Assembly (NCBI RefSeq): GCF_007003975.1
Contig: NZ_VFTC01000034.1
Coordinates: forward strand, 1-62,651
DNA length: 62,651 nt
Reading direction: 5' to 3'
From: Mesorhizobium sp. WSM4306
GTDB lineage: Bacteria > Pseudomonadota > Alphaproteobacteria > Rhizobiales > Rhizobiaceae
The translations under genes were made by a program, and so were the position numbers. The notes under the pieces were generated by a model that did no database searches, was not told where the DNA came from, and saw only the letters and a program-made list of their open reading frames with translations. Shown in pieces: positions 27,297 through 36,509 of this stretch (positions are counted from its first letter, which is position 1; each line of letters begins with the position of its first letter).

Positions 27297-27601
27297 TAAG
27301 AATCCAGATAACTGGATGCACATAGTAAACACCTGTAAAGCTTAATGAACCCTTAACGGCGCCGAGATTTTTTTACCAAGCACGCCTGCGCTGTGCCGTA
27401 ACAGAACAGTCACAACGAGGCTTCGGCGGTGCCCAGAATGCCGCGCGGGTCTCGGCTTCGCCACATGATTGCCGAGTTCGAAACAAGCCGGCGTCCCACG
27501 CGACATCGTTCCGAAACACGCGCTACGCTAAACGCCGCTCCTCTGAAACGGCCGGCGCAAACCGCTCGGCCGCAGATCATCGGAACACCTGGGAGCAAAC
27601 C
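27297..27601. other. Intergenic region upstream of the DUF2269 gene
   Basis: These 305 bp must hold the small-RNA promoter at the left end and the DUF2269 promoter. I see an AT-rich part (CTTAATGAACCCTTAACGG, ATTTTTTTACCAAG) but no credible gene; open frames through the right part are antisense or out of phase with 27602 and lack ribosome sites. Confidence 0.45.
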
Positions 27602-28153
27602 ATGGACTGGTACTCGATCGTCAAGTTTCTGCACGTCACCTCGGCAATCCTCTGGGTCGGGGGAGGCTTCGTGCTGTTCCTGCTTGGCGTGCTTGCCGAG
27701 CGCGCCGGCAACATCGAGGACAAGCTGCAGGCGATTCGCGCCAGCGGGCAACTGGGCGGCCGTTTCTTCGCGCCGATGTCCATGCTGACGCTGCTCTTCG
27801 GGCTCGTCATGTGCATTTTCTGGGTTGGTTTTTCCGACCTTTGGATCCTGATCGGCCTTGCCGGCTACGCCACGACCTTCTCGATCGGCATGCTCATCTT
27901 CAAGCCGATCGGGGAACGGATGGGCGCCATGCTCGCCAAGGACGGCGCGACGCCGGCCGCTCTTGCCGAGGGTCAGCGCATGATGAGCACCGCTCGCTTC
28001 GACTATGCAGTGATGCTGGTCGTGGTCGCGGACATGGTGCTCAAGCCGACCGAGCACGACATCGGCATTCTCGCCGGCATGGTTTTGGTTGTCATCGCGG
28101 GCGCCGCACTGGCCTTCGGCGGCAGTCGCCGCCTCGTGCCGAGCGCTGTCTAA
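27602..28153 (+). CDS. DUF2269 family inner membrane protein
   Basis: A 183-residue protein with about four to five hydrophobic helices (IVKFLHVTSAILWVGGGFVLF at 5-25, a pair around 60-100, YAVMLVVVADMVL, and a C-terminal helix). A His in the first helix (FLHVTSAI) and Gly-rich helices are typical of DUF2269/CopD-like proteins. Function unknown. It is convergent with the TauE-like gene. Confidence 0.82.
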   Translation: MDWYSIVKFLHVTSAILWVGGGFVLFLLGVLAERAGNIEDKLQAIRASGQLGGRFFAPMSMLTLLFGLVMCIFWVGFSDLWILIGLAGYATTFSIGMLIFKPIGERMGAMLAKDGATPAALAEGQRMMSTARFDYAVMLVVVADMVLKPTEHDIGILAGMVLVVIAGAALAFGGSRRLVPSAV

Positions 28154-28167
28154 CACCGAGAATATGC

Positions 28168-28187
28168 AGGCGACCGTACGGTCGCCT
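28168..28187. terminator. Hairpin between convergent genes
   Basis: Perfect 20-bp palindrome AGGCGACCGTACGGTCGCCT between the stops of two convergent genes. It has no clear T tract, so it may be a weak or Rho-assisted stop for both. Confidence 0.5.
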
Positions 28188-28196
28188 CGCGCTGCC

Positions 28197-28967
28197 TTAC
28201 AGCAGGCCGGCGATCCCGTCCCACAGCAGCTTGAGCGCGACCACGGCCACGGTCGCGTATGTGAAGGGATAAAAGATCTCCGGCCGCATGCGCCGTACCA
28301 GCCAGGCGCCGGCAATGGTGGCCAGTGGTGCCAGCGGCATCAGCACGGCGGACGCGGTCAGATTGGCGGTGTCGAACTGGCCGAGCGCGAAATAGGGGAT
28401 CAGCTTCAGCGCGTTGGTGGCGGCAAAGAAGATCGCCGATGTCCCCGACAGCACCTTCGGGTCGAGCCGGATCGGCAGCGCATAGACCTGGAAGGGCGGA
28501 CCGCCGACATGGGCGACGAAGCTGGTGAAGCCGGCGACGCTGCCCCAGAAGGCGGCGGCGATGCGGTTTGGCGCCGCCGCATGGTCGGAACCGTGGCGAA
28601 ACTGCAGATAGAGCCAGCGCAGCACGAAGATGAGCGCGACAGCACCGACGATCAGCCGCACCATCTCTTCGGTGACGAGCGCTGCCGTCAGCCAGCCCAG
28701 CCCTATGCCGATCACTGCACCCGGCATCATGTCGACCAGCATCTTGCGGTCATACACGCCCCACCATGTCCACACCGAAACGATGTCCATCAGGCACAGG
28801 ATCGGCAGCAGGATGGCGGCCGCCTGCACCGGCGGCATGGCCAGCGCCATCAAAGGCACGCCGACAAAGCCGACAGCGCCGCCGAAACCGCCTTTCGACA
28901 GACCGACAAGGATCACCGCCGGAATGGCGGCGGCATAAAACCACGGATCGGCGAGCAGACCTGACAT
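28197..28967 (-). CDS. TauE/SafE-family membrane permease
   Basis: A 256-residue membrane protein with about eight helices and the TauE motif near the N-terminus (ILVGLSKGGFGGAVGFVGVPLMAL) plus its partner in the second half (FWGSVAGFTSFVAHVGGPPFQVYAL). The family exports sulfite, sulfoacetate or other organosulfur anions. No sulfur-metabolism genes adjoin it, so the substrate is open. Confidence 0.88.
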   Translation of the reverse strand: MSGLLADPWFYAAAIPAVILVGLSKGGFGGAVGFVGVPLMALAMPPVQAAAILLPILCLMDIVSVWTWWGVYDRKMLVDMMPGAVIGIGLGWLTAALVTEEMVRLIVGAVALIFVLRWLYLQFRHGSDHAAAPNRIAAAFWGSVAGFTSFVAHVGGPPFQVYALPIRLDPKVLSGTSAIFFAATNALKLIPYFALGQFDTANLTASAVLMPLAPLATIAGAWLVRRMRPEIFYPFTYATVAVVALKLLWDGIAGLL

Positions 28968-29140
28968 GGGATGAACGAGGCTGGAGGGAACTCTAGCCTG
29001 CCATAGCCCAGAAACCTTTGCGCTGCGATCGAGAAATGCAGCCCGCGGCGATCAGCTGTGCGTCAGACGGCGGTTCCGGATTTGCGGCACGACTGCCGCC
29101 GAGGCATAAGCGGACCGTCCCCCACATGAGGTTTTCCAGA

Positions 29141-29599
29141 ATGAGCGAAGTCCAGATCCGCCGCGCCGAGGAAACCGACCTCCCCGCCATCATCGCCATG
29201 CTTGCCGACGACCCGCTCGGTCGCAGCCGCGAAGACGTAAGCGAACCGCTGGCCAAAGCCTATTTCGATGCCTTTGCGGCGGTGAACGCCGATCCCAACC
29301 AGTTTCTGGCCGTCATGGCGGATGACGGCAAGGTGATCGGCACGTTGCAGATCACCTTCCTCGCCGGCCTGTCGCTGCAGGGCGCCTTGCGCGGCCAGAT
29401 CGAGGCTGTCCGCGTCGCCGCCGACCGGCGCGGCGAAAGGCTGGGGCAGCGCCTGCTGGAATGGGCGGTCGAACAATGCCGCGAACGCGGCTGCAAAATT
29501 GTCCAGCTCACCACCAACAAGAGCCGCCACGACGCCCACCGCTTCTATGACCGACTCGGCTTCAAGGCCAGCCACATCGGCTATAAGCTGGAACTTTAG
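29141..29599 (+). CDS. GNAT-family N-acetyltransferase
   Basis: A 152-residue acetyltransferase. The acetyl-CoA pyrophosphate loop is RRGERLGQRLLEWA, and the C-terminal VQLTTNKSRHDAHRFYDRLGFKASHIGYKLEL is typical. Start 29141 (MSEVQIRRAEETD) is chosen because GAGG lies nine bases upstream and the fold begins there; an in-frame ATG at 29126 is possible. The substrate is unknown. Confidence 0.87.
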   Translation: MSEVQIRRAEETDLPAIIAMLADDPLGRSREDVSEPLAKAYFDAFAAVNADPNQFLAVMADDGKVIGTLQITFLAGLSLQGALRGQIEAVRVAADRRGERLGQRLLEWAVEQCRERGCKIVQLTTNKSRHDAHRFYDRLGFKASHIGYKLEL

Positions 29600-29611
29600 C
29601 TAAAACGAAGC

Positions 29612-30055
29612 TTACCCGAGTGGAGGCGGGCGGCGCCGGATCGGCTGCGCCTTGATGATGGCGGTGCTGGTTTCGGCCTTGTCGGCGATGCGGTCGAGAA
29701 GCTTGTCGAGCTCGCCCATCGAACGCACATAAAGCCGCGCCACGAAACAATCGTCGCCGGTGACCTTGTCGCACTCGCCGAACTCGGGGATCTCCTCGAT
29801 CAGTTGCTGCACGATATGCAGCTTGCCCGGCAGCGGCCGCACGCGCACGATCGCCTGCAGCGGAAAACCCAGCGCCTCCGGGTCGATCTCGACGGTGAAG
29901 GCGCGGATGACGCCGCGCTCCTCGAGCCGCCGCAGCCGCTCGGAGACGCTCGGCGACGATAGCCCGACCTGCTGCGCCAGTTCCTTCAACGACGTCCGGG
30001 AATCCTTGACCAGTATGTCGAGAAGCTTTCTGTCCATCTCGTCTAGCATCTTCAT
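29612..30055 (-). CDS. Lrp/AsnC-family regulator
   Basis: This 147-residue regulator has an N-terminal helix-turn-helix (LDEMDRKLLDILVKDSRTSLKELAQQVGLSSPSVSERLRRLEERGVIR) and a RAM ligand-binding domain (VRVRPLPGKLHIVQQL, VTGDDCFVARLYV). It is divergent from an EamA-type exporter at 30183; Lrp proteins commonly control such an adjacent amino-acid exporter, so the two probably form a regulatory pair. Confidence 0.92.
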   Translation of the reverse strand: MKMLDEMDRKLLDILVKDSRTSLKELAQQVGLSSPSVSERLRRLEERGVIRAFTVEIDPEALGFPLQAIVRVRPLPGKLHIVQQLIEEIPEFGECDKVTGDDCFVARLYVRSMGELDKLLDRIADKAETSTAIIKAQPIRRRPPPLG

Positions 30056-30182
30056 TTCCTCGTAAAAGGCAGAGCATGCCTTATTAAATTAGGCCATATC
30101 CGCATATCACCTTTCACAATGCATATAAACCCTCAGGATTGCATGAGATTATCGTAGCTCAACGGATATTAGAGGTATTGTC

Positions 30183-31106
30183 ATGGACAGCACGGTGCGC
30201 GGCACGATCGAAATGACGGCGGCGATGACGATCATCGGCACGATTGGCTGGTTCGTCGTCATGTCGGGTCAGCCCGTCATGGACGTGGTGTTCTGGCGCT
30301 GCGCCTTCGGTGCGGTGGCGCTGCTCATCACCTGTGCAGCACTTGGGCTACTGCGCGGCAGGCTGACATTGCGCATTCTTGCCATCGCCGCGCTCGGCGG
30401 CGCGGCGATCGTCATCAACTGGCTGTTGCTGTTCAGCGCCTTCTCCCGCGCCTCGATCTCGATCGCCACGGCAGTCTACAACACCCAGCCATTCATGCTG
30501 GTCGGTTTCGGCGCGCTGTTCTTCGGCGAGCGGCTGACCCTGACCAAGCTGACCTGGCTCGGCATCGCCTTCGCCGGCATGCTATTGATCGTGCAGACAG
30601 GGCCTGATGCAGGTTCCGGCCCAGAGTCCGGGAAACTCGGCACCGATTATGTCACCGGCATCGTCATGGCGCTTGGCGCGGCCTTCTTCTGGGCCGTCGC
30701 GGCCATCGTCGCCAAAAAGCTGAAGGGCACCCCACCGCATCTGATCGCGCTGATCCAGGTCTGCGTCGGCGTCGTCATGCTGGCGCCCTTTGCCAACCTC
30801 TCCCATTTGCCCGCCGACACGTGGAGCTGGGCCATGCTGGTCACGCTTGGCGTCGTCCACACCGGCCTGGTGTACATATTGATGTATGGCGCCATCCAGA
30901 AGCTGCCGACACACCTCCAGGCATCGCTGTCCTTCATCTATCCTGTCGTGGCGATCCTGGTCGATGTCATTGCGTTCGGCCACCGGCTGCATCCGGCCCA
31001 GCTCGTCGGCGCCGCCGCCATCCTGATCGCGGCAGCCGGCATGAACCTCGGCTGGACATTGTGGAAAGCCAAACCGCCGGTCGAAAGCCCGCAAGCCGTC
31101 AAATGA
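30183..31106 (+). CDS. DMT-family (EamA) transporter
   Basis: A 307-residue protein with ten predicted membrane helices in two EamA repeats; the first repeat ends near TKLTWLGIAFAGMLLIVQT and the second near GAAAILIAAAGMNLGWTLW. The family exports amino acids and other metabolites. The 127-bp gap to the divergent Lrp gene is AT-rich (GCATATAAACCC, TTATTAAATTAGG), as expected for Lrp binding. Confidence 0.9.
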   Translation: MDSTVRGTIEMTAAMTIIGTIGWFVVMSGQPVMDVVFWRCAFGAVALLITCAALGLLRGRLTLRILAIAALGGAAIVINWLLLFSAFSRASISIATAVYNTQPFMLVGFGALFFGERLTLTKLTWLGIAFAGMLLIVQTGPDAGSGPESGKLGTDYVTGIVMALGAAFFWAVAAIVAKKLKGTPPHLIALIQVCVGVVMLAPFANLSHLPADTWSWAMLVTLGVVHTGLVYILMYGAIQKLPTHLQASLSFIYPVVAILVDVIAFGHRLHPAQLVGAAAILIAAAGMNLGWTLWKAKPPVESPQAVK

Positions 31107-31248
31107 GCCGCAGACCGGCCGCTCGCCGGCGATCGTAAACCAAGCCATCGCATCGATCCTCGCCTGCCTGTTCAAGGCGGGCGCTTTGCTCTATGCCGCA
31201 TTGCAACCATCTTCGCCCGGCATAGGCGAACTCCCGGATCGAAAGCCA

Positions 31249-31896
31249 ATGAACGACGCAACACCCCCCAACCGCTGCCGCATCGTGCTGATCGCGCCCA
31301 AGGACGCGCCGGCCGAGCGCATTGCCGCGGCCTTCGAGGGCGGCGACGTCGCTTCGCTGATCCTGCCCGAAAACGGTATGGACGAGGCTGCCTTCCAGGC
31401 GTTTGCCGAACAGATCGTGCCTGTGGCGCAGGCGGCCGGTATCGCCGTCATCATCGCCGGCGACACCCGCATTGCCGGCCGCGTCCAGGCCGACGGCATT
31501 CATGTCGAGGTCTCCAAGGACGCACTCGCCGAGACCATCGAACACTTCCAGGGCAAGATGATGGTCGGCGCCGGCGGCGCCAAGACCCGCGACGACGCGC
31601 TGGAGCTCGGCGAAACCAGGCCCGATTACATCTTCTTCGGCCGCTTCGGCTACGACAACAAGCCGGAACCGCATCCGCGCAATCTGTCGCTCGGCCGCTG
31701 GTGGGCCGACATGATCCAGATCCCTTGCATCGTCATGGCCGGTTCGGAACTCGCCTCGGTCGAGTCGGTGGCGGATACCGGCGCCGAATTCGTGGCGCTG
31801 TCCAGCGCTGTCTTCGCCGACGGCGCCGATCCGAAGGCGGCGATTGCTGCCGCCAATGCGCTGCTCGACGAAACCGCGCCGCGCTTCGAGGACTGA
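31249..31896 (+). CDS. Thiamine phosphate synthase-like protein (ThiE/TenI family)
   Basis: A 215-residue TIM-barrel protein with the order CRIVLIAPKDAPAERIAAAFEGGDVASLIL, AGIAVIIAGDTRIAGRVQADGIHVE, VGAGGAKTRDDALELGETRPDYIFFGRFG and a phosphate-binding end (SVADTGAEFVALSSAVF). ThiE joins HMP-PP and thiazole phosphate. No other thi genes are nearby and the canonical ThiE motifs are loose, so a divergent paralogue is possible. Start 31249 (MNDATPPNRCRI) is supported by AAAG upstream. Confidence 0.78.
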   Translation: MNDATPPNRCRIVLIAPKDAPAERIAAAFEGGDVASLILPENGMDEAAFQAFAEQIVPVAQAAGIAVIIAGDTRIAGRVQADGIHVEVSKDALAETIEHFQGKMMVGAGGAKTRDDALELGETRPDYIFFGRFGYDNKPEPHPRNLSLGRWWADMIQIPCIVMAGSELASVESVADTGAEFVALSSAVFADGADPKAAIAAANALLDETAPRFED

Positions 31897-31897
31897 C

Positions 31898-33013
31898 GTG
31901 CGCCGACCCGGAGTTGCTATCGCGGTTTTCGTTGCGGCCTTGATGAGCGGGGCAGCGATGGCGGCGGAGCCCATTCCGCTGCCGCAGCCCAGGCCCGATG
32001 CCGCCGCACCCGACATCAGCGCGCCGGCCCCCGATGCGGGCGCCGCAAAGGCCGGTGCCCCCAAGGCCGATGCCATGAATTCCGGCGTTCATGTCGACAA
32101 GCCGATCGACACCCCGCTGCCGCAACCCGCGACGACCGCGCCGTTGCCCTCGGCCGACGCCATCAACCCCGAGCGTTTCGGCGCCAAGCCGGCGGACCCC
32201 GCCTACGGCGCGTTTCAGCGCGGCCTCTACAAGACGGCCTATAATCTGGCGCTGGTGCGGGCCCAGAATGGCGACCCGGCGGCGCAAACGCTGGTGGCCG
32301 AGATCCTGTCGCGCGGGTTGGGCGTGCCGCTCAACCCGGCGGAAGCCGCCAAATGGTATGCGCAGGCCGCCGAACAGGGGATTCCGGAATCGCAGTTCCA
32401 GTATGCGCTGATGCTGCTCGACGGCCGCTACGTCAAGAAGGACGAGAAGGGAGCCTACGCCCTGATGCAGGCCGCCGCCGAAGCCGGCAACCGCCTGGCG
32501 CAGTTCAACTTCGCGCAGCTGCTTGTGCAGCAGGATCCGGGCGATGCCGGCATCGCCAGGGCGGTGCCCTATTATGAGCGGGCCGCGGCGACCGGCCTTG
32601 CCGACGCCCAGTATGCGATGGCGCAGGTCTATGCCAATGGCGTCGGCGGCAAGCCGCACGACGATGCCCAGGCGCGCCGCCTGCTGGCGCAGGCCGCAAG
32701 ACAGAACTACGACACCGCGCAGATCGATCTTGCCGCCTGGATGATCGAGGGCCGCGGCGGTGTTCGCGACCTAAAATCCGGCTTCAACTGGATGAAGCAG
32801 GCTGCCGAAGGCGGCAACGTCGCCGCCCAGAATCGGCTGGCAAAGCTCTATATGGGCGGCATCGGCACCGATCCCGACCTGATCCTGGCCGGGGCCTGGT
32901 ACGTGGTCGCCCGCCGCGCCGGCCTTATCGATCCGGAGATGGACGATTTCCTGCAAGGGCTGACCGACGATCAGACCAAGCAGGCCTTGCAGAAGGCCAA
33001 CCGCCTGCCCTGA
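31898..33013 (+). CDS. Exported SEL1-repeat protein
   Basis: A 371-residue protein with an N-terminal signal (VRRPGVAIAVFVAALMSGAAMAAEP), a Pro/Ala-rich segment to about residue 85 and then five to six SEL1-type repeats (LNPAEAAKWYAQAAEQGIPESQFQYALM, RAVPYYERAAATGLADAQYAMAQVYANG, LKSGFNWMKQAAEGGNVAAQNRLAKLYMGG). The start is a GTG at 31898, one base after the previous stop, with CGAGGA upstream, so it is translationally coupled to the thiE-like gene. It probably mediates protein contacts in the periplasm. Confidence 0.82.
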   Translation: MRRPGVAIAVFVAALMSGAAMAAEPIPLPQPRPDAAAPDISAPAPDAGAAKAGAPKADAMNSGVHVDKPIDTPLPQPATTAPLPSADAINPERFGAKPADPAYGAFQRGLYKTAYNLALVRAQNGDPAAQTLVAEILSRGLGVPLNPAEAAKWYAQAAEQGIPESQFQYALMLLDGRYVKKDEKGAYALMQAAAEAGNRLAQFNFAQLLVQQDPGDAGIARAVPYYERAAATGLADAQYAMAQVYANGVGGKPHDDAQARRLLAQAARQNYDTAQIDLAAWMIEGRGGVRDLKSGFNWMKQAAEGGNVAAQNRLAKLYMGGIGTDPDLILAGAWYVVARRAGLIDPEMDDFLQGLTDDQTKQALQKANRLP

Positions 33014-33118
33014 GCGTCCCTTGCACCCCCCGCTCCCTTGCCTCTTCTGGTGATTTGTGGTCTTGGGAGCCCGAAATCGCTTGTCCAGCGACCATCTCAT
33101 TCCCGGATCAACATCATC

Positions 33119-33685
33119 ATGGCCAAGATCAATGGCAACGAAATCCGTCCCGGCTATGTCATCGAGCACGATGGCGGCCTCTGGGTGGCGGTCAAGACCA
33201 ACACCGTCAAGCCCGGCAAGGGCGGCGCCTACAACCAGGTCGAACTGAAGAACCTGATCAACGGCACCAAGCTCAACGAACGCTTCCGTTCGGCTGAGAC
33301 CGTCGAGCAGATCCGGCTCGACCTGAAGGATTTTTCCTTCCTCTACGCGCAGGACGACGCGCTGGTGTTCATGGACACCCAGAGCTACGAGCAACTCGAA
33401 CTGGCGAAGGATTTCGTCGGCGATCGCGCCGCTTTCCTGCAGGACGGCATGATGGTGACGGTCCAGCTTTACGAGGACAGGCCGATCGGCATTTCGCTGC
33501 CCGACCAGGTGACGCTGACCATCACCGAAGCCGACCCGGTGGTGAAGGGCCAGACGGCGGCGTCTTCCTACAAGCCGGCGGTGCTGGAAAACGGCATTCG
33601 CGTGCTGGTGCCGCCCTTCATCGGCGCCGGCGAACGCATCGTCGTCGACACCAACGAGCTCACCTACATGCGCCGCGCAGACTGA
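33119..33685 (+). CDS. efp: Elongation factor P
   Basis: EF-P relieves ribosome stalling at polyproline. The 188-residue protein starts MAKINGNEIRPGYVI and has Lys34 in KPGKGGAY, the residue modified with beta-lysine in organisms with EpmA/EpmB. Three beta-barrel domains are in order, and the C-terminus has the signature (ENGIRVLVPPFIGAGERIVVDTN). Longer frame upstream lacks support. It lies upstream of suhB with a 31-bp gap. Confidence 0.97.
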   Translation: MAKINGNEIRPGYVIEHDGGLWVAVKTNTVKPGKGGAYNQVELKNLINGTKLNERFRSAETVEQIRLDLKDFSFLYAQDDALVFMDTQSYEQLELAKDFVGDRAAFLQDGMMVTVQLYEDRPIGISLPDQVTLTITEADPVVKGQTAASSYKPAVLENGIRVLVPPFIGAGERIVVDTNELTYMRRAD

Positions 33686-33716
33686 TCCTAAGGCGCAGCA
33701 GCAGGAAGAAAATACG

Positions 33717-34517
33717 ATGGCACGCTCAGCACTTCTCAATGTCATGGTCCAGGCTGCCATGAAGGCCGGCCGCTCGCTGTCGCGCGACTTCGGCGAGGTG
33801 CAGAACCTGCAGGTGTCGATGAAGGGGCCGGGCGACTATGTCAGCCAGGCCGACCGCAAGGCTGAGGACATACTGTTTGCCGAACTGTCGAAGGCGCGGC
33901 CGGGCTATGCCTTCCTGATGGAAGAGCGCGGCGCGGTCGAAGGCGACGACGACCAGCACCGCTGGATCGTTGACCCGCTCGACGGCACCACCAATTTCCT
34001 GCATGGCATCCCGATCTTCTCCATCTCGATCGCGCTGGAGCGCCAAGGCCAGCTCGTCGCCGCCGTCATCTACAATCCGGCGATGGACGAGCTCTACACC
34101 GCCGAGCGCGGCGGCGGCGCTTTCATGAACGATCGCCGGCTGCGCGTTGCCGGCCGTATCAAGCTCACCGACACCGTGATCGGCTGCGGCATCCCGCATC
34201 TCGGCCGCGGCCAACACGGCAATTTCCTGGTCGAGCTGCGCAATGTGATGGCCGAGGTCTCGGGCGTGCGCCGTCTTGGTTCGGCGGCGCTCGATCTCGC
34301 TTATGTCGCCGCCGGCCGCATGGACGGCTTCTGGGAAACCGGCCTGTCGGCCTGGGACATCGCCGCCGGCCTGCTCCTGATCCGCGAAGCCGGCGGCTTC
34401 GTCTCCGATATGGATGGCGGCCAGGACATGCTGGATAACGGCTCGGTCGTTGCCGGCAACGAGGTCATTCAGCGTGCGCTGCTCAAGGCCGTGAAGAAGC
34501 CGATCTCGGCGCGCTGA
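33717..34517 (+). CDS. suhB: Inositol-1-monophosphatase family protein
   Basis: A 266-residue Mg-dependent phosphatase. Metal ligands are Glu70 in MEERG, Asp86 and Asp89 in WIVDPLDGTTNF, and Asp in the C-terminal motif AWDIAAG. SuhB-type proteins hydrolyse inositol phosphates and also act in rRNA antitermination. It lies in a probable efp-suhB unit. Confidence 0.94.
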   Translation: MARSALLNVMVQAAMKAGRSLSRDFGEVQNLQVSMKGPGDYVSQADRKAEDILFAELSKARPGYAFLMEERGAVEGDDDQHRWIVDPLDGTTNFLHGIPIFSISIALERQGQLVAAVIYNPAMDELYTAERGGGAFMNDRRLRVAGRIKLTDTVIGCGIPHLGRGQHGNFLVELRNVMAEVSGVRRLGSAALDLAYVAAGRMDGFWETGLSAWDIAAGLLLIREAGGFVSDMDGGQDMLDNGSVVAGNEVIQRALLKAVKKPISAR

Positions 34518-34603
34518 AGCGCCGCAGTCGCAAAACCGCAACCAAAGCTTGAAATACTGCCCGGCGACCGCCCAGATAAAGGGAGGACGAAGGACCTTCG
34601 CGC

Positions 34604-35299
34604 ATGCCGCCACTATCCCCGCCAGAAACGGCAATCGATATTCCCTTTGTCGGGCGCTGGCAGTATTCGCGTGCGGAGATGATCGCCGACGGCATCGTCC
34701 ATGCGGTCGGTATCGTGCTGGCGATAGCCGCCGGCTCTGCCTTGCTGGCGCTGGCCGCGTTCCATGCCGGTCCGGGCGAATACGTCGCCGCTGTCTTCTT
34801 TGTGGTGTCGCTGCTGACCGTGCTGTCGGTTTCGCTCACCTACAATCTGTGGCCGGTGACATCGCCGGCAAAATGGATCTTGCGGCGCTTCGACCATGCA
34901 GCGATCTACCTCCTGATCGCCGCTACCTACACGCCCTTTCTGGCCCAGCTCGACGGCTCGCCGCTGGCGCTGCCGATGATTGTCCTTGTCTGGACCGCAG
35001 CTGTGACCGGTATCGCCATAAAGGTGTTTCTGCCCGGCCGCTTCGACCGCCTGGCCATAGTCTTCTATCTCGCCATCGGCTGGAGCGGCATCGTTCTGGT
35101 CAAGCCGCTGGTCGCGACATTGCCGACAACGTCGATCGCGCTGATCGTCGCCGGCGGCATCGTCTACTCCTGCGGCGTTATCTTCTTCGCGTGGAAGGGG
35201 CTGCGTTTCCACAACGCCGTCTGGCACGGCTTTGTCATCACCGGCGCCGGGCTGCATCTTGCCGCCATGGTCGACTGCCTGGTCATCAACCGCCTCTGA
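34604..35299 (+). CDS. Hemolysin III family (YqfA-like) membrane protein
   Basis: A 231-residue membrane protein with seven helices of the hemolysin III/PAQR type. Conserved motifs are RAEMIADGIVHAVG near the N-terminus, ILRRFDHAAIYLLIAATYTPF in the middle and HNAVWHGFVITGAGLHLAAM near the end; the Asp/His pattern is the presumed metal site of the superfamily. True hemolytic activity is not implied. Confidence 0.88.
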   Translation: MPPLSPPETAIDIPFVGRWQYSRAEMIADGIVHAVGIVLAIAAGSALLALAAFHAGPGEYVAAVFFVVSLLTVLSVSLTYNLWPVTSPAKWILRRFDHAAIYLLIAATYTPFLAQLDGSPLALPMIVLVWTAAVTGIAIKVFLPGRFDRLAIVFYLAIGWSGIVLVKPLVATLPTTSIALIVAGGIVYSCGVIFFAWKGLRFHNAVWHGFVITGAGLHLAAMVDCLVINRL

Positions 35300-35400
35300 A
35301 AGGCGGAGCGGGGCCCGACCCCATCGGGCAATATTGCCAAGCGCCATTCAATTTGGTCACAATTCCGTTTAGAGTCGCGAATTACGTGATCGGCGGCACT

Positions 35401-35447
35401 GGAGCAATTCCGGGAAAGTGTGAGCGGTTTCCCGTTCGGAATTGCGT
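35401..35447. repeat. Palindromic intergenic repeat, copy 2
   Basis: GGAGCAATTCCGGGAAAGTG ... GGTTTCCCGTTCGGAATTGCG forms a long imperfect hairpin with arms of about 14-18 bases. The tail GTCAAGGCAAATAAAGAGC resembles the tail of the copy at 58753. It sits directly upstream of the MotA-like gene, where it could affect transcription. Confidence 0.75.
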
Positions 35448-35482
35448 CAAGGCAAATAAAGAGCATCGGAAACGGGGCACGG

Positions 35483-36508
35483 ATGGCTTTTCTCAGATCT
35501 TTCGGCGTGGGCAGGCGCTCTGATGTCCTGATGTACGATCCGCACAAGCTGTCGAGCCCACAGGTCTTCCTTCTGACCATGGTCATCTTCCTGGTCATCG
35601 TAGCCTTCATCGCCGCCATCCTCACCCGCCAGATCTCCAGCGCCTTCACCACCAATCCGGGCCTCAACGGCCTTATCATCGGTGTGCTGGCGGTCGGCAT
35701 CCTGCTGGCCTTCGCCCAGGTCGGACGGCTGTTTCGCGAAGTGCGCTGGGTCAATTCCTTCCGCGCCGGCTCCGAAACCACCGAACCGGTGCTGCTGGCG
35801 CCGATGAAGGCGATGATCGGCCGTTCCTCGACGGTCGCCTTCTCGACCTCCTCGATGCGGACCATGCTGGATTCGATCGCCACCCGCCTCGACGAAAGCC
35901 GAGACACGTCGCGCTATCTCGTCGGGCTGCTGGTGTTCCTCGGCCTGCTCGGCACCTTCTGGGGCCTGCTCAACACCATCAGCTCGATCCGGGAAACCAT
36001 CGAATCGCTCGATCCCGGCACCGGCGACGCCGCCGCCGTGCTCGATTCGCTGAAACAGGGCCTTTCGGCGCCATTGGCCGGCATGGGCACGGCCTTCTCG
36101 TCCTCGCTGTTCGGTCTCTCCGGTTCGCTGGTGCTCGGCTTCCTCGACCTGCAGGCCGGCCGCGCCCAGACCCGGTTCTACACCGAACTTGAAAACTGGC
36201 TGTCTTCCGTCACCGATCTCTCCTCCGACATCGTCGTTGCCGATCCGGTCAAGAACGAGCCTTCCGACGAGATCCGCCTTTTGTCGGAACGGCTGCGCAG
36301 CATGCAGGAAAACGGCGGCGGCTCCAATCCACGCGTCGCCACCGCCATGGCCAATCTGGCCGACGGCATTTCCGGCCTGGTCAAGAACATGCGCTCCGAG
36401 CAGCAGATAATGCGCGACTGGGTCGAGGCCCAGTCGGACGAGCAGAAGGCGATGCGCAACACGCTGGAAAAGATCGCCGACGCCCTGAAGAAGCCCGGGG
36501 TGCACTAG
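35483..36508 (+). CDS. MotA/TolQ/ExbB-family stator subunit
   Basis: A 341-residue inner-membrane protein with membrane helices at about 25-50, 65-85, 145-175 and 200-230 and the MotA/TolQ core LLVFLGLLGTFWGLLNTISSI ... SAPLAGMGTAFSSSLFGLSGSLVLG. The C-terminal part is a soluble helical tail (SEQQIMRDWVEAQSDEQKAMRNTLEKI). Start 35483 (MAFLRSFG) is inferred. The partner gene for a MotB-like subunit follows after 1 bp. It is not a flagellar locus; no other flagellar genes are present. Confidence 0.85.
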   Translation: MAFLRSFGVGRRSDVLMYDPHKLSSPQVFLLTMVIFLVIVAFIAAILTRQISSAFTTNPGLNGLIIGVLAVGILLAFAQVGRLFREVRWVNSFRAGSETTEPVLLAPMKAMIGRSSTVAFSTSSMRTMLDSIATRLDESRDTSRYLVGLLVFLGLLGTFWGLLNTISSIRETIESLDPGTGDAAAVLDSLKQGLSAPLAGMGTAFSSSLFGLSGSLVLGFLDLQAGRAQTRFYTELENWLSSVTDLSSDIVVADPVKNEPSDEIRLLSERLRSMQENGGGSNPRVATAMANLADGISGLVKNMRSEQQIMRDWVEAQSDEQKAMRNTLEKIADALKKPGVH

Positions 36509-36509
36509 C

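Noticed and set aside
27127..27345. 72-codon plus-strand frame starting MKMRFAAVEG
   Set aside because: It runs antisense through the three-hairpin small RNA and its terminator, which explain the sequence better.
34604..35299. Hemolysin toxin gene
   Set aside because: The family name is historical; the protein is a seven-helix membrane protein of the PAQR type without toxin features.
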